Assembly: GCA_030704615.1 (NCBI GenBank)
Contig: CM060732.1
Span: 6,884,001 to 6,948,000 of the forward strand
Direction of reading: 5' to 3'
Origin: Takakia lepidozioides
Lineage: Eukaryota; Streptophyta; Takakiopsida; Takakiales; Takakiaceae
Length of the DNA stretch: 64,000 bases
Position 1 is the first letter of the stretch; the number at the start of each line of letters is the position of its first letter. Made by a program: the position numbers and the translations under genes. Under the pieces are notes generated by a model. That model searched no databases. It saw only the letters and a list, made by a program, of their open reading frames with translations, and was not told the origin of the DNA. Shown here piece after piece: positions 12,278-23,660 of this stretch.

Positions 12278-15200
12278 ATGGACTCCCGTGTTTGGGTAAA
12301 CGTGTACTTCCATCCTGATTCTCTGAAAGCTAAAATACCCTGCGACCAAGGATATGCGATTGTCACTGAGCAGTACTTATGTATGAAGTTCGGGCTCCGC
12401 CCTGGAACAGTGTTTTTGGAAGAGGAGACGAATGATGCTTATGGAATTTTTTTGGAAAGTGCCGTCATTCTGCATGCAGATTTCGGAAAGGCAAAGAGTG
12501 GCAGCTCCCAGCTTCTGAATCCATCCGGTACAGTGCAATTGGTGAAATCGTGCCTAAAGAGTTCCCACGCTGGAACTTGGTTGATCCTCCTTCCACAAGA
12601 GGGTCTGGCGTGCAAGATGTGAAGTCTGCCATAAAGGATGTGGGCACCTCTTCACAAGCAGAGAAGCCCAAACATATGAAAAGGGAAATCGAGGAAAACA
12701 GGGAAACAGTCGTCCACGACTTATCCAGTGATGATGAAGACTGTATGGTCCTTCCATCGTATGTTTTGAAGTCGTCCGTCACTAGGAGTGTTCAGATGTC
12801 GGCAAACAATGAGCACACACCCTCCGACTCAACTTCCGTCCGCTCAGTAATCGACATATTGCGGAGGATGAAGACAGCGGGTTCCCGCTCCAGTGACCTT
12901 CTTAGGCTTGATTACGACAAAACTCCAATCCATTCTGTGGAAACTTTGCCTGAGGATGGGAATGCTATCTACAAGTTCCCTCCAGTGCCGGCAGGCGCAG
13001 GCCCAGACGGCATGCTGGCAGGAATGAACAGGAAACACGACGGCCACCCTTGGTGTGTCACCAAAACTTCATCGTCCAACCTGGGTGATGGAGTTCGAGT
13101 GAGATATGTATTGTGTGCTGGGCATCTTAAATGTTTCTCGAGCACATGTTACCACTACACGAGCAAAGGCACCCGGAATGAGACAGACTAGATTGGCAAT
13201 TCGTCGACCCCATTTTGGCCTCAAGGTAGAGTTCCTGCAGGGACGTTCCCATTGCAACGCCAAGCAGTACTACGTCGGGACCGTCGGCCCAGCGTGCACC
13301 AGAGCATGCATTCATATCGGAAAGCATGACCACCCCGTCGCCAAAGGCAATTGCAGACTCGCTTTTCAACAAGCCCACAATATTATCAAGGAGGAGGTGA
13401 GGTTGAGGCCGGGAGCAAAACCAAAGCAGATACAGCTCGCCATCGCACATAGAATTGCAATTGGCAGAATAATGTCGGAGGACGGAAGCTTAAGAGAGAA
13501 GCTGGGCGAGGGGGACATGAAGGAGCTGCTGGAAGCTGTCTCCCATGTGTGCAGCCCCAATGTCAAGAACCACATTGTCGGCTGCAAGAAACGAATCGGA
13601 AGAGGATCAGACATGCACTCCATCTTGGAAGTGAAGCGCACATGCGGCTACGATTTCATCCAGGGCAGCTTCTTTCCTGGTCAAGGCTCAGAGACGGACA
13701 GGTGCTTCATATTTAAGATGTCAACGTGCGGACCGGGGAGCGGTGTTGATTTGGTGAAGCGGATGACCAGTGGAGACCTCTCAAATTGTTGGGTCATGTT
13801 CGACCACATCAGGCAAATTACCAACCACGATTGGGTGACAATGGTGGCATATGTATACGACCCATAAAGTTGATGACCATTGCTATCTGCGAAATGAAAG
13901 GAGAAGACACAGATTCGGAGTTGCATATGTGGCGCGGAATTAATGAGCAAATGGCGAGAGCGAAGTTGCCCCCCCGATTTTAGGGGCTTCATGGCTGACA
14001 ATGCCCAGGCGAACTGGGCTGCAGTGAGAAGGGTATATGGGGACGACCCAAAGACTCCAATGGAAGGTAAGGAGAGATCTTACGGGTTTCACTTCATGCA
14101 GAGTTTGACGCAAAAATACGAAAAGTTTGTGCGTCACGCCATCCGGCAGGATCATATCAGTATGTGCCTTGTGTGGAAAAATGCGAATTCCATCGACGAG
14201 GCGGAGACCGAGTTTGCAACCATACGCGCCTGGTGGGTGTCTTCAGGGGCAGTGGATGTGAAAGATCAGCCAGAACTACAAACGTGGCTTGCATGGTGGC
14301 ACTATAGATTCCGGCAGTTTGGAGACTATATGAGACAGGTAACACATTTTTGTACTTGACAATTGTTCTGTTTTGTGCTTGGACATTCTCCACAATGAGT
14401 GACATTTCTAATTTCCTTCAACAAGACATGAGCTTGGAGGATGACACGGATATGCCGACGACGAACATGGCCGAATCGGTGCACTCTTTCTGGCATGCTT
14501 CCTCTACGGCACATCTCGTTGACATGTTGACAGGAACAACAGAAGATATTGTGAGGGCCATCATGCAACAATCTCGTTACTACCAGTTTCTGGGAGGAAA
14601 ACAATGGGGTATCAGACCAGACAGGTAAGAGATGCTGATGAGGGCAGCGCATCGTTTGACTGATCCAAAAAAATGGATTGCTGCATTGCGGGAAACAATA
14701 AGGTCAACGCTGTTACACGGTCGGGGGAACTGCCTGGAGGGCGATGTCCGCAGCCGGCCGGTGAAGAGAAGAATTGAGGACATGCCCGGAGGCGACGGCG
14801 ATTCATGGAGATCAGATATGAACATCCGCACTCAACCTCGGGGCGCAACGATGTTGCATCCCACGCCTCCTCCCAGCAGGACTCGTACCCCCTCTCCTGC
14901 AGCATCCATGGAATCGCTGCCAGACTCGGGACAACATGCCCAGGATGAGCATGCTGCTCCTATTATCATTACCCAATACAACATTCCAATCGTGGAGCGA
15001 GATGTGTCGGCCTCGCAGTGGAGAATTGCATGGACCCGTTCGTCATTTCGTGGCAAATGTTGTGCTGTTCGTGTCGACACCAACCAGAGATGCAATGAGA
15101 TGAATCGGAGGAGCCCGTAGGGCGGTGTGCCTGCCCCTTGCTTCACAGGGAGATTTGTGTGCGCAAAGTTTGTGGAGGCCACACTGAAGGAGTTTGGGTT

Positions 15201-15852
15201 CTGCAGGCATGACATCATGTTGTGTGTGTTCGGCAAGCCCAAGTATGGTGTACAAGGCATGCCTGAACCACCACCAGTCTGGCCTGTGGCAACTGGTACA
15301 GATCTTACCCTGGAGGAGGCAGACGCTCTAGGAAGTGCAGGGTTTTGACTGGTGGAGAGGACAGACGTTCCACGAAATCCAATTCCCAGTCGTCATCCTC
15401 CTCCCACGAGAAGCTCTTCACCCCGCATACCGGTGGGTGACCCCGCAGCATGGCCCACCTAGCGGTGGGGGAAACTGAAAAGACGGCGGTCACCAACAAA
15501 GGCGAATGACACCAGGATGGCCAACGCTCTTACAATGCCCTGCATAGTGCAAGGTTGCAGGGATGTTCCTCACCCCGGGATGGGGCGCATATTTCAGTTG
15601 TCAACAGCCGGGTCTGCTGCACGCAGTGTCGTGTATGCAATCACGGTTTCTCAGTACCCAGCTTGCAACTGTGAGGACTTCCTTGTTATGGAATCAAAGA
15701 ATGCAGCATACGTCCCCTGCAAACACCTTTATTACATTTTTCTGAAGCGCATGAGTTGCATATCCGTAGTGGACGTCTTCATCCATGCTCCAACACTGAG
15801 CTTCAACGAGTTGCACAAGGCCCTACGGCAGGATATAGGTCGGACTGCTTGA
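12278..15852 (+). pseudogene. MULE transposase of E2, decayed
   Basis: The layout matches E1: N-terminal leader, Cys/His module (HPWCVTKT near 13050), EVRLRPGAKPKQIQL helix region, DDE core (VMFDHIR near 13797, MADNAQANW near 13995, CxxH replaced by YGFH near 14085, TTNMAES near 14460) and SWIM finger (CNCEDF...CKHLYY, 15664-15735). The intron is at 14339-14425. Breaks include a frameshift near 12450, a TAG after RNETD at 13189, loss of bases after VYDP (13865), and stop codons at 14626, 15118 and 15346. The last is explained by CGA-to-TGA. The Tyr in place of Cys in the CxxH pair suggests the copy was already inactive. Residue spacing otherwise agrees with E1 and A. Confidence 0.85.
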
Positions 15853-16537
15853 CATTCCACGTTCGGGAAGGAGAAAGTGGCAATTATATTACATTCATCT
15901 TCTTGCACCCTATTTTTTTGTGAGGAATTATACGCTTGGTGGTGCCCCACCGCCATGGCTCTAGGTGCATTTCGGTGCCGCAATACATGAGAATGTGGTT
16001 TTTGGCCGTCAATGGGATGGGCATGCTTTTTAAATTTTGGTTATGTCTATAAATGGATTCGAGGAAAGCATACATTGTGTGGAGATACACGGGCATTGTG
16101 GCCTATTTCAGCGCCGTTATTGGTTTGTATACTGCATAGTGCTTCCTTGTTACTGCTCTTCATTCAATTTGTGGTGATTTCGCAACCCATCCTGGCGTTT
16201 TCGTCCATCTTTATGAGAAGACTCCGATTTGCTAGCAATACATTGTCAGTGTTCTGCAAATGTGATGCCTTTACAAGATTGCTAGTTCTGTGTCCCAGTG
16301 GGAAGGGTCCTACTGCACATTCCAGCATTTCCATACTGCACCTTGTGCACACAACAATCCATATGACAAAGGACACGTCCCAGCATACTGGCAGTGAATT
16401 GCAAAAAACCTTAACAGAAGATTATCCAAGCATGTATATTCCCCATATGGCACAGGGAAGCTACTTGATTTCTGAAGCAAAATGTATGTGCCATGAGTGT
16501 TGGTGAGTCAAAACATGTCTACTCTAGCACGCAAGAC
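15853..16537. other. Gap between E2 transposase and orphan gene
   Basis: No gene was recognised. Two isolated palindrome relics are present, TTTCGGTGCCGCAAT near 15971 and TTTCAGCGCCGTTATTGG near 16108. The second has the arm type of the array at 17315-17800. Confidence 0.55.
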
Positions 16538-17113
16538 CTATGGTCCCCTCGCCCAAGAAGAATGAACTCGAACTGGCCTCTCAAGGACCTCCTGAGTGAC
16601 CGGGTGCCGATATTTGAACAAAATGTCAGCGGTTTCTGTCGCCCGGTTGAGACTAACGAGGATGTCGTGTTTATCGATAGCGCCCCCTTTGTAGAAGGAC
16701 ATTTTCACAGTGGGCCCTGTGTTCCCCTCCTCCTCATCCTCATAACTGAAGAGAATGTCCCCACTTTCTGAGCCAGTCCGTTCACGCGTGAAGTTTTCAC
16801 CTATGCACTCATCATACGTCCACTCGCAACAGTTCCAGCGATACAACAATGTTGTGCGTGATCTGTTCGGCTCCCACTCAAGCGGAAAGTCCAGGTCCAT
16901 GATGTGCAGGAACCACCTGCTCCCCAGCCGGGGTCCAGGAGAATCGTGCAATCCTGGAAGAAACTCCATTGCTCTCAGTTGGACAAGTCGAGGATCGTCC
17001 CTGTAAACATCTAGGAAGACAATGATGTCGTCTGCTTTCGGGACAATGACTCCCGTCTGGCGTCGATAGATGTGATTTGGGCAAGACATGGCCTCACGAC
17101 ACAGCAAGAACAC
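16538..17113 (-). CDS. Orphan transposon-associated protein, E2 copy
   Basis: An open frame of 191 codons is homologous to the orphan proteins at 32337-33098 and 46705-47466. Shared features are a DI(I/V) hydrophobic strand, the block WxLxIxDxDFP, the signature RWNCCxWT followed by IGE, then an acidic stretch and a C-terminal half of alternating hydrophobic strands (VKxSxxxGGxI, DILxS, PxTxE/HxL). Two adjacent Cys and three Trp are invariant. No signal peptide or membrane segment is evident. The homologous start is probably the second Met at 17089. Overall identity to A and B looks well below half, yet this copy is still open while the neighbouring transposase is broken. I do not recognise the family. 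Confidence 0.6.
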   Translation of the reverse strand: MFLLCREAMSCPNHIYRRQTGVIVPKADDIIVFLDVYRDDPRLVQLRAMEFLPGLHDSPGPRLGSRWFLHIMDLDFPLEWEPNRSRTTLLYRWNCCEWTYDECIGENFTRERTGSESGDILFSYEDEEEGNTGPTVKMSFYKGGAIDKHDILVSLNRATETADILFKYRHPVTQEVLERPVRVHSSWARGP

Positions 17114-17314
17114 AGAGCAGGGAGGAGATGGGCACAGTAGAAAAGAGTGAAGAGCAAAATGAGAGCGAGGCCGGCGGAAGAGGGATATATCATTGCTGCA
17201 CTGCTAATGTCGTATGCGGCAGAACTTCTATGTCCTCCGTTTTTATTCGACAAATCCACACCAGTTTCAGGACAATTTGCAAAACTCCCTCACCGTAAGG
17301 CGGGTATTTGCTCT

Positions 17315-17800
17315 CCGGAGCCCAATTTTGGCGCCGTTATTGGATGGACTGTGGAAGCTTTAGCCGAGAATTTTGTTTCCGGAGCCCAATTTCGGCGCCG
17401 TTATTGGTTGCACTCCCGAGCCTTCAGCCGGGTATTTGGTTTCCGGACCCCAATTTCGGCGCCGTTATTGGCTGCACTCCGGTGGCTTCAGCCGAGTATT
17501 TGGTTTCCGGGGCCCAATTTCGGCGCCGTTATTGGCTGCACTCCGGAGGCTTCAGCCGGGTATTTGGTTGGCGGAGCCCAATTTCGGCACCGTTATTGGC
17601 TTCACTCCCGAGCCTTCAGCCGGCTATTTCTTTTCCTCTGCCCAATTACGGCGCCATTACACCCAACCATCCTGCACTTCTGCAATAGTACTATCCACGG
17701 TTATAGGTCGCCATTGCAATTTCGGAGTCTACAAACCCGGATCCTAATTCCGCTTGCGTCCTTTCCTCTGGGTAATTTCGGTGCCGTTATTGCCCAGAAT
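17315..17800. repeat. Palindrome array of E2 right side, 64-bp tandem repeat
   Basis: Six copies of a unit starting at CCCAATTTCGGCGCCGTTAT lie at 17321, 17385, 17448, 17513, 17577 and 17641. The step is 63-65 bp. Each is followed by a conserved spacer (CTGCACTCC..GGCTTCAGCCG..TATTTGGTTTCCGG). A seventh, more isolated core is near 17778. Units 2 to 5 are nearly identical. Confidence 0.9.
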
Positions 17801-17832
17801 TCAATTTTTCTATGACCTGGCCTGGCGGTCCA

Positions 17833-18025
17833 TGAGCTTGGGCTCCAAGTCATGAGCGGATACGGGTACTTATGAGCGGAGTGCTTCCAGCATGAGCGCG
17901 GAAATCTTCGAAAACCTTATCTTCTTATACTACTTTCGATTATTTTATCATTTTGGGCCCGAAAAAAATCTGCCGAAATTCGAAGTGTGTTACTTGGCGG
18001 CTCATGGGTGAGCCATGCCCGCTCA
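17833..18025 (-). repeat. Right-TIR-like end of E2
   Basis: Five ATGAGC or GCTCATG motifs lie in 190 bp, with an internal TTTTGGGCCCGAAAAAAAT block that resembles the E1 right end. The segment stops where Gypsy integrase coding sequence begins (about 18026). The outermost CTATTTC motif seen in other copies is missing, so the exact terminus is uncertain. Confidence 0.55.
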
Positions 18026-18450
18026 TGAGTATACACCATTCCAATTAGTTTATGGTATGGAAGCTTTACTTCCAGTGGAATTCTTGTTACCTACCATGAG
18101 AACTGAATGGGGAAAGAGAATGGAATTGGAAGATTCAATTAAGGTCAAGAAACATGAATTATACCATGTGGAAGAAGTACGTGCTGATGCAGCTGATAAC
18201 ATGACCATAATTCAGATGAAGAGGAAGGAACAGTTTGATGAAGGCAAATTAAAGACTTTTAAGACGGGAGATTTGGTTCTCTGGTTGCAGAAGAAGGGGA
18301 AGATTAAAGCTACTAAACTTAAATCACCCTGGAAGGGACCTTATGTCATATAGAAGATGTATGATAACAACACAGCCATGTTACAAACCATTAACAAAGA
18401 GATGTTGGGAAGAGTCAATGCCAATAATTTGAAGGGGTACAGTGGTATCC
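18026..18450 (+). pseudogene. Gypsy integrase C-terminal part
   Basis: The sequence begins at the integrase motif TPF.LVYGMEALLPVE, continues through a charged helix (R/K-rich, about 18100-18270) and the GDLVLW strand, and ends with KLKSPWKGPYVI and NLKGY, typical of the Gypsy integrase C-terminal domain. A TAG at 18351-18353 sits where an ordinary codon is expected, because the same frame continues with KMYDNNTAMLQT. The 5' part of the integrase is cut off by the E2 end. Confidence 0.8.
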
Positions 18451-19885
18451 ATGACAAACCATTGCAGCACGATTTTCATGTTGAAACGCAGAAGCAGTCA
18501 CGGGCTGCGCCAGTGATACCAACGGAGTATGGAGCACTTGTCGCTAAGCCGAGTGTATATGACCAGGGCGGGCAGTACAAGTGTGGCACAGCCTATCACA
18601 GCCCATCACAATGTCACACAGCCTATCACAGCCCATCACAGTGCCACACAGCCTATCACAGCTCAACACAGCCTACCGGGGTTACACAATCCATAGGATC
18701 AGTGACAGGTGGATGTGAATTAACATCCGGAGAGTGGCCGGCGGAAAAGTGGACGGAGGCAGGTTTAGAAATGGACACGTGGACGCCAGGGCGAGACACA
18801 CAACCGGACATGAATTGCAAGAACGAGTGTTATCAAGAAGGAAGACAAAATTGGCCGTCAAAGTACCTACCCGGCACGTTAACCGAAATTTATTCTGGGC
18901 CTATTAATGCATACAGGGAAAGGGTAACGGAACCCTTTACAAGTACCGAAAAGCGAAATCCTTATCACATGTGCTATCCTAGTGGACAGTCCAGGGGGGA
19001 AAATCCACGGAAGGGAATTAAATCACAAAACCAATCACAGAGCCAACAGCCAATCATGAGCCGGAATTACCTGCAGAGGGTATTTTCCAAGAAGCAAGAT
19101 CAAGAATTTAGTGGAATTATGAGCGCAAGAGTCGGCGTGGTTCCGAGTAACAGGCGTCTCGACAGGGGAGACAATCAAAGCTATAGCTTTGAAGCTATGG
19201 CGGAAATAACAGACTACATGCTCGTTTTACTACTTACCCAGTGGCACAAGGACAGACGAACGGAGAGTACATTTTCTCTAAATCGATACTTGCAAGCCCC
19301 ACAGGCTTACAAGCACTTACCCATTTCATTCTGTGCCAACCATACCTTCATGCTCTGTGCCCTACAGGCTTTCCTTCAGTTGTTTCAAACAAAGCCTTTC
19401 TGTTTGTCTAGAATGAAGAGAGTGAGGGGAATGGAGGATATCAGGGTGAAGAGCACGACGATACTGCAGAAGCAAACAATTGCAGCACCGTAGGCACTAC
19501 AGCTGCTAAGGGAGTTGCGATTGGAAGGGCTGCTACGCAAGGACTGGTCCTTGCATCATCGGCAGTTCATGATACAATTTCTTCAGAACTTTGAGCCTCG
19601 GACAGGAGCTACTCAGGTGAGGGGAGTAGATATAGAAATTACTCCCCAGTACCTGCAGTAATTGTTTGATTTGCCATCAGGACATGTGGATGTGGATGAG
19701 CACAGGACAAGATTGCAAATAGGGAATTTGTTCCAAGAAGGGAGTTTATTTAAAACTCAAGGTTTTGCTTGTACCAAAGCCGAGTACCCAGGGCTTAGGG
19801 AAGTTGGCCAAATCTTGAACGTTCTGTTTGCCATGAAACAGAACCAACAGTATTTGAGCAGGTCATTCACAGAGGAGATCCTGAA
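18451..19885 (+). pseudogene. Unrecognised retroelement-associated region downstream of integrase
   Basis: The frame that carries the integrase tail stays open to a TAG at 19491, then a TAA near 19659, and closes with TGA at 19887. The product is Gln/Thr/Ser-rich without recognised domains. A CACAGCC(TAT/CAT) short tandem repeat lies at about 18589-18670. It could be an untranslated 3' region plus LTR that happens to lack stops, or an extra ORF. No function is proposed. Confidence 0.35.
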
Positions 19886-21898
19886 TTGAGGGGAGAGGAT
19901 GTGGCTTGGGCGGAGTTAATGTACAACGGATTGGTGGATGAGATGAAGAAGTTACAGGGCACTGCTACTAAGTCTCCGATCATTGTGTCCGGTCCAGTCA
20001 TTGCCCAAATAATTCTTGATTCTTGCATACTTGATACTCGGGAACGTAAGGAGATGAGAGTGTTTGAGGCAGAAACCACTGCAATTGAAGAGCAAGGCTC
20101 TTCACACAGTGAGGGTGGACTGACAGCGCAACACCAGTCTAAGAGACAAAGGCGGGGTATGACTGTAGTGGCGGATCCACTGGCTTCACGGAAACCGCAC
20201 GATAATGTTTCTCACGCTCTTGTGCAGGAAGTGGCACAACAGCACAGAGAGCTGCTATTATTGGAAGCACGGCCTTCAGAGAGGGAAGAGGAAGTCACTT
20301 CCATACCACAGCCATCACAACCAATTGACTCAGTTGTTTTGGAGGTTCCACAGTTAGTATATTCTGTGACATCACCCCCAATTGCTCTGGAAGGAGAAAG
20401 GTTGGACATTCCCACTACAGAGCAGGTCGTGGCCGAAATTGAGAAGGGTGACCTTCTCTATGAAAACTCTGGCTTGGTAAGGGAATCAATGATTCCAGAG
20501 GTGCAGCGGTTGTCCAGGGGAAACCCTGCTGTGCATGTAATACCCACACCTGTGACGGAGGTACCAGGGGTAGAATATCAAGACACTGCATCACCTGTGG
20601 CGGATGAGGTGGTTCAGGAAGAAAATCTGGTGGGGCAATGGCCTGAATGGTTGGTGAGGCATCACACTGTTGAGGATCAGGGAGAACAGCAGCAAGCTCC
20701 CCATGAAGACCCTCAGCAGGCCATGCTTATGAGTTCCATAAGTAGAACACTTAATTTGTTGGGCACTTATGTGAAATCCCATGTTCCATCTACCCAATTT
20801 GCAGCTTTGAGGGAGGAGCTCAGAAAGGAGTTTGAGGCTTGACTTGCCACTGAGTGTGCAAACAAGGTCGATGAGGAGGTCAATCTCAAGTTATAGCAAG
20901 AGTTAGAAGATACAAAAGCTGCTTTGCAGTTGGCCAAGGAACATTTGATTGAAGCAGGCCTCGCGCAAGACCAGTTGCACGAAGCACATAAACAACAATT
21001 ATACCAAATGCAGGTGAAGCATGAGGGCAAGTTGCAAGAAGTGAATGCACTACATACAGAGTTGTAGGCAGTACATGAGAGGATGACCATACAATGTGCT
21101 ACACTCACAACTACTCTTGAGCAAACTGCATTAGAAGTTAACAGACAAGAGGAGAGATGTATAAAGGCAGAGGCAGAGACAGTCGAGCAGGCGAAACTCA
21201 TTGTTGATATGAAGAATACAATCTGTCGCAATAAGAATACTTTCAAGCAATACAGACAGGTTGAAGCTGACCAAGAGAGGTACATCCTGGAGTTGCAACA
21301 AACGGTCATGGTAAATAGAAATGAACTCTCTGTGGCTAACAAAGCTTGGAAGGAAGCCAATAATCTGGCTGCTGCCTATGCAAGTTTGGTTGAACCTCAT
21401 GCGAAGCGCATGGAGGCTTTATAGCAGCAGTTAGATGTGTACAGGCTCACAGAGGAGCAGACTCTCAGGGGTGCCACACACAACTTGGTGGATAACCACC
21501 TTATGCAGGTCTGGTTAGCACAAGGGCCGGTGGAAGGCAAAACACCACGGAAGCTCACCCAGGGCGAGATGAATGAGCTCAGACTGCAGGTGCAGAACAT
21601 TGCCACAACTACTATAGACAATGTCTATAGTAGGATAGCGGAGCTACAGGAGGATGTAGAAGGCTTGCAGACTCAGGTGGATGACCTGAGTTCAAATATT
21701 GACAAGAGAGTCTTTGTACCTGAGGAGCAGCTAATGGCTACTTATTTACAGGCCAGAACTCTAATTTTTCAGTCTTCTTCGCAAGGGGTGCAGGAGATGC
21801 CAGTGGTAGAAGGGTCAGTGCTACCAATACCACAACAAGTGACTGTGCAGGTAGCTGACCCTGTTGTTACTACAGCCACACCACAGCCTGAGGTATAG
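19886..21898 (+). pseudogene. Retroelement-associated ORF with long coiled coil, interrupted by stop codons
   Basis: One frame continues for about 2 kb with stops at 20840 (TGA), 20894-20896, 21065, 21422 and 21896 (all TAG). The N-terminal 150 residues look globular (EDVAWAELMYNG, IIVSGPVIAQIIL), followed by an acidic, Pro/Val-rich linker. About 400 residues of Gln/Glu/Leu-rich heptad-like helix (about 20770-21720) predict a coiled coil. Several stops lie beside Gln or Glu codons and fit CAG-to-TAG change. The position next to Gypsy genes suggests an extra ORF or a gag-like protein of that element. I do not recognise a named family. Confidence 0.45.
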
Positions 21899-21954
21899 GG
21901 GGATGCTGCTTTTAACCCACCTAAGACTCCTGCTGCACGGAGTACAGTCAGGCT

Positions 21955-22542
21955 ATGATTATGCCCTTCAACCAAATTCCCATTGTGTTGGATTTGGCTT
22001 GGAAGGAATTTAGTCCTCCGCAGTCATTGGCACATTACTACCAGATCATGCGCATTTGGCTGCCAGTGGCAACTAGGACTAAGGTTCTTCCGAACAATCG
22101 ACCCGTTGAGGATCATCACTTTGCGAGGTATTGGTCTGAAGCAAGTACCATGTTAAAGGAATTAATTGCCTTCCAAGTTGTACATGGGTACATTTATACC
22201 AAGACCAAGGAGGTAGCAAGTATTGTCATGGGCTGTGGATTATACTATGCTGCTTGTTTTCTGGCACGTTATCACATTGAGCAACAAAGGATGCAATCGC
22301 GATTTCTGAGTTATTCCAGTGGGGATCATTGGGTCTTACCTTCAGTGCCTCATCATATGTACCTATATGAAGCAAAAGTTATGATGCAAAAGGATTCCCA
22401 ACTTCGTTCATGGTTTCATTCGGCCTGGAACAATTTGACAACACAGAAATTCGGCCCTGACGATATTTTCTTTAAGGGACATGAGGCATGGAAATACTTG
22501 CACTGTTCCCAAGTCATTGGCACACCACTCACCTTTGTATAG
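21955..22542 (+). CDS. Unrecognised ORF, 195 codons
   Basis: The frame is rich in aromatic residues (FARYWSEAS, GCGLYYAACFLARYHIEQQR, SWFHSAWNNL, HEAWKYLHC) and predicts a helical globular protein. It follows the coiled-coil frame by about 55 bp in a different frame, so it may be the C-terminal part of the same retroelement product. It ends about 20 bp before the MULE terminal fragment, so the true C-terminus may have been displaced. There is no homologue in the window and no function is assigned. Confidence 0.4.
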   Translation: MIMPFNQIPIVLDLAWKEFSPPQSLAHYYQIMRIWLPVATRTKVLPNNRPVEDHHFARYWSEASTMLKELIAFQVVHGYIYTKTKEVASIVMGCGLYYAACFLARYHIEQQRMQSRFLSYSSGDHWVLPSVPHHMYLYEAKVMMQKDSQLRSWFHSAWNNLTTQKFGPDDIFFKGHEAWKYLHCSQVIGTPLTFV

Positions 22543-22559
22543 ACGTGGCTTGCCACCAA

Positions 22560-22712
22560 ATTTGCAATAAAATGTTGCATTTCATTGCTATGACGAGTCC
22601 ACATGACCCTATTTCCGTGCCTCCTAACCCTATTTCCGTGGACACAATTCGGCCCGCTCATGCTTTTTTTTTTTCCGCTCATGCTCATGCCGCTTATGAA
22701 ATAGCAGCCCCC
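22560..22712 (-). mobile_element. MULE terminal fragment (solo end)
   Basis: Read on the minus strand this begins GGGGGCTGCTATTTC and continues with ATAAGCGGCATGAGC motifs and a GGAAATAGGGTTAGG block, as do the left ends at 31874 and 46242 (which have GGAATAGGGTTTAGG). Only one end is present, so it is a solo TIR, a deletion derivative or a short non-autonomous copy. Confidence 0.7.
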
Positions 22713-22930
22713 CCTTTACGGACAAGGAGTTCAGGGTGTTCACCAATTTTGCCATTAAGCGCTTACAGCAAGTTGTACAGTTTAAACTTCCAGACATGGT
22801 GGGACCACATTGTATGCCCCAAAGGATTCCAGTTAGAGTTCGACCGTTAAAACACCTCAGGGGGGACAAGGATTCTGATACTACTGTTTCTTCAGCGGAC
22901 TCTTTTGACATGGCAGAAGACTATGCACTA

Positions 22931-23261
22931 TTAGAGGGCTGCTTGGGACTTAGACGCTTTTACGGGATCTGTGGGATACCCTTAATTTTTACACAGACTG
23001 AGACCAGCAGGAGCCTTAGGGGTGACAACAACGGGCTTTAGGGGAGAGATACACAGCCCGACACAGCCGTCACAACCCGTCACAGTCCAACACAGCCCGT
23101 CACAGCTTCGCACAGCCAACACAGCCCGTCACAGCTTCGCACAGTGTTAGAGGACTGTCTGGGACTTAGGCACTTTTACGGGATCTGTGGGGTACCCTTA
23201 ATTTTTGCACAGACTGAGACCAACAGGAGCCTTAGGGGTGATAGCAGTGCACTTTAGGGTG
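22931..23261. repeat. Tandem duplication, 218-bp step
   Basis: A segment of about 112 bp beginning GAGGGCTGCTTGGGACTTAG (22931) recurs with several substitutions at 23149. The intervening sequence is the CACAGCC short tandem repeat. Confidence 0.8.
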
Positions 23262-23425
23262 GGGTTACACAGCCCGTCACAGCCAATCACAGCCCGACAC
23301 AGCCCAACACAATCGCACAGCCAATCACAGCCCGACACAGCCCGTCACAGCCCGACACAGTCGCACAGCCAATCACAGCCCGACACAGTCGCACAGCCAG
23401 TCACAGCTTGACACAACTGTCACGA
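23045..23425. repeat. Short tandem repeat (CACAGCCxxT family)
   Basis: Units of 9-11 bp such as CACAGCCCGT, CACAGCCAAT and CACAGCCCGA are repeated, interrupted at 23149-23260 by the duplicated segment. The same motif occurs at 18589-18670, which links the two regions to one retroelement family. Confidence 0.85.
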
Positions 23426-23559
23426 CCATAGGGAACAAATAGCAGGATATGGAACAACTGTGGGGAACAACATCTGCGAATGGAACATGTTAGTTCACGG
23501 ATGACGGTTAGTGAGGGAAACGGTTAGAACAACGGGTAGGAAGATAAAGCCAGGAGCGA

Positions 23560-23660
23560 GGACTGAAAAATCATCACTTCTTGGGGGGGAGAATCACTTC
23601 TTGGGGGGAGAATCACTTCTTGGGGGAGAATCACTTCTTGGGAAATCACTTCTGGAAGGA
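23560..23660. repeat. Short tandem repeat AATCACTTCTTGGGG
   Basis: There are five adjacent copies of a 17-20 bp unit differing mainly in the length of the G-run. The surrounding 23430-23950 region has no recognised gene. Confidence 0.8.

Larger units (their letters stand above)
10808..18025 (+). mobile_element. MULE-like transposon copy E2 (decayed, left end not identified, possibly composite)
   Basis: E2 consists of a palindrome array (10816-12025), a broken transposase (12278-15852), the minus-strand orphan gene (16538-17113), a second array (17315-17800) and a right-TIR-like end (17833-18025) that abuts Gypsy integrase sequence. Both arrays share the half-site ATTTCGGCGCCG and a 64-bp period, which argues that they belong to one element. 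The orphan gene sits near the right end here but next to the left end in A and B. The right piece may therefore come from another copy or a rearranged one. Confidence 0.6.

Noticed and set aside
19886-21898. Use of TAG as a sense (Gln) codon
   Set aside because: TAG and TGA stops coexist with frameshifts and TAA, while the younger Gypsy and the MULE exons use ordinary stop codons. Decay of methylated CAG explains the pattern.
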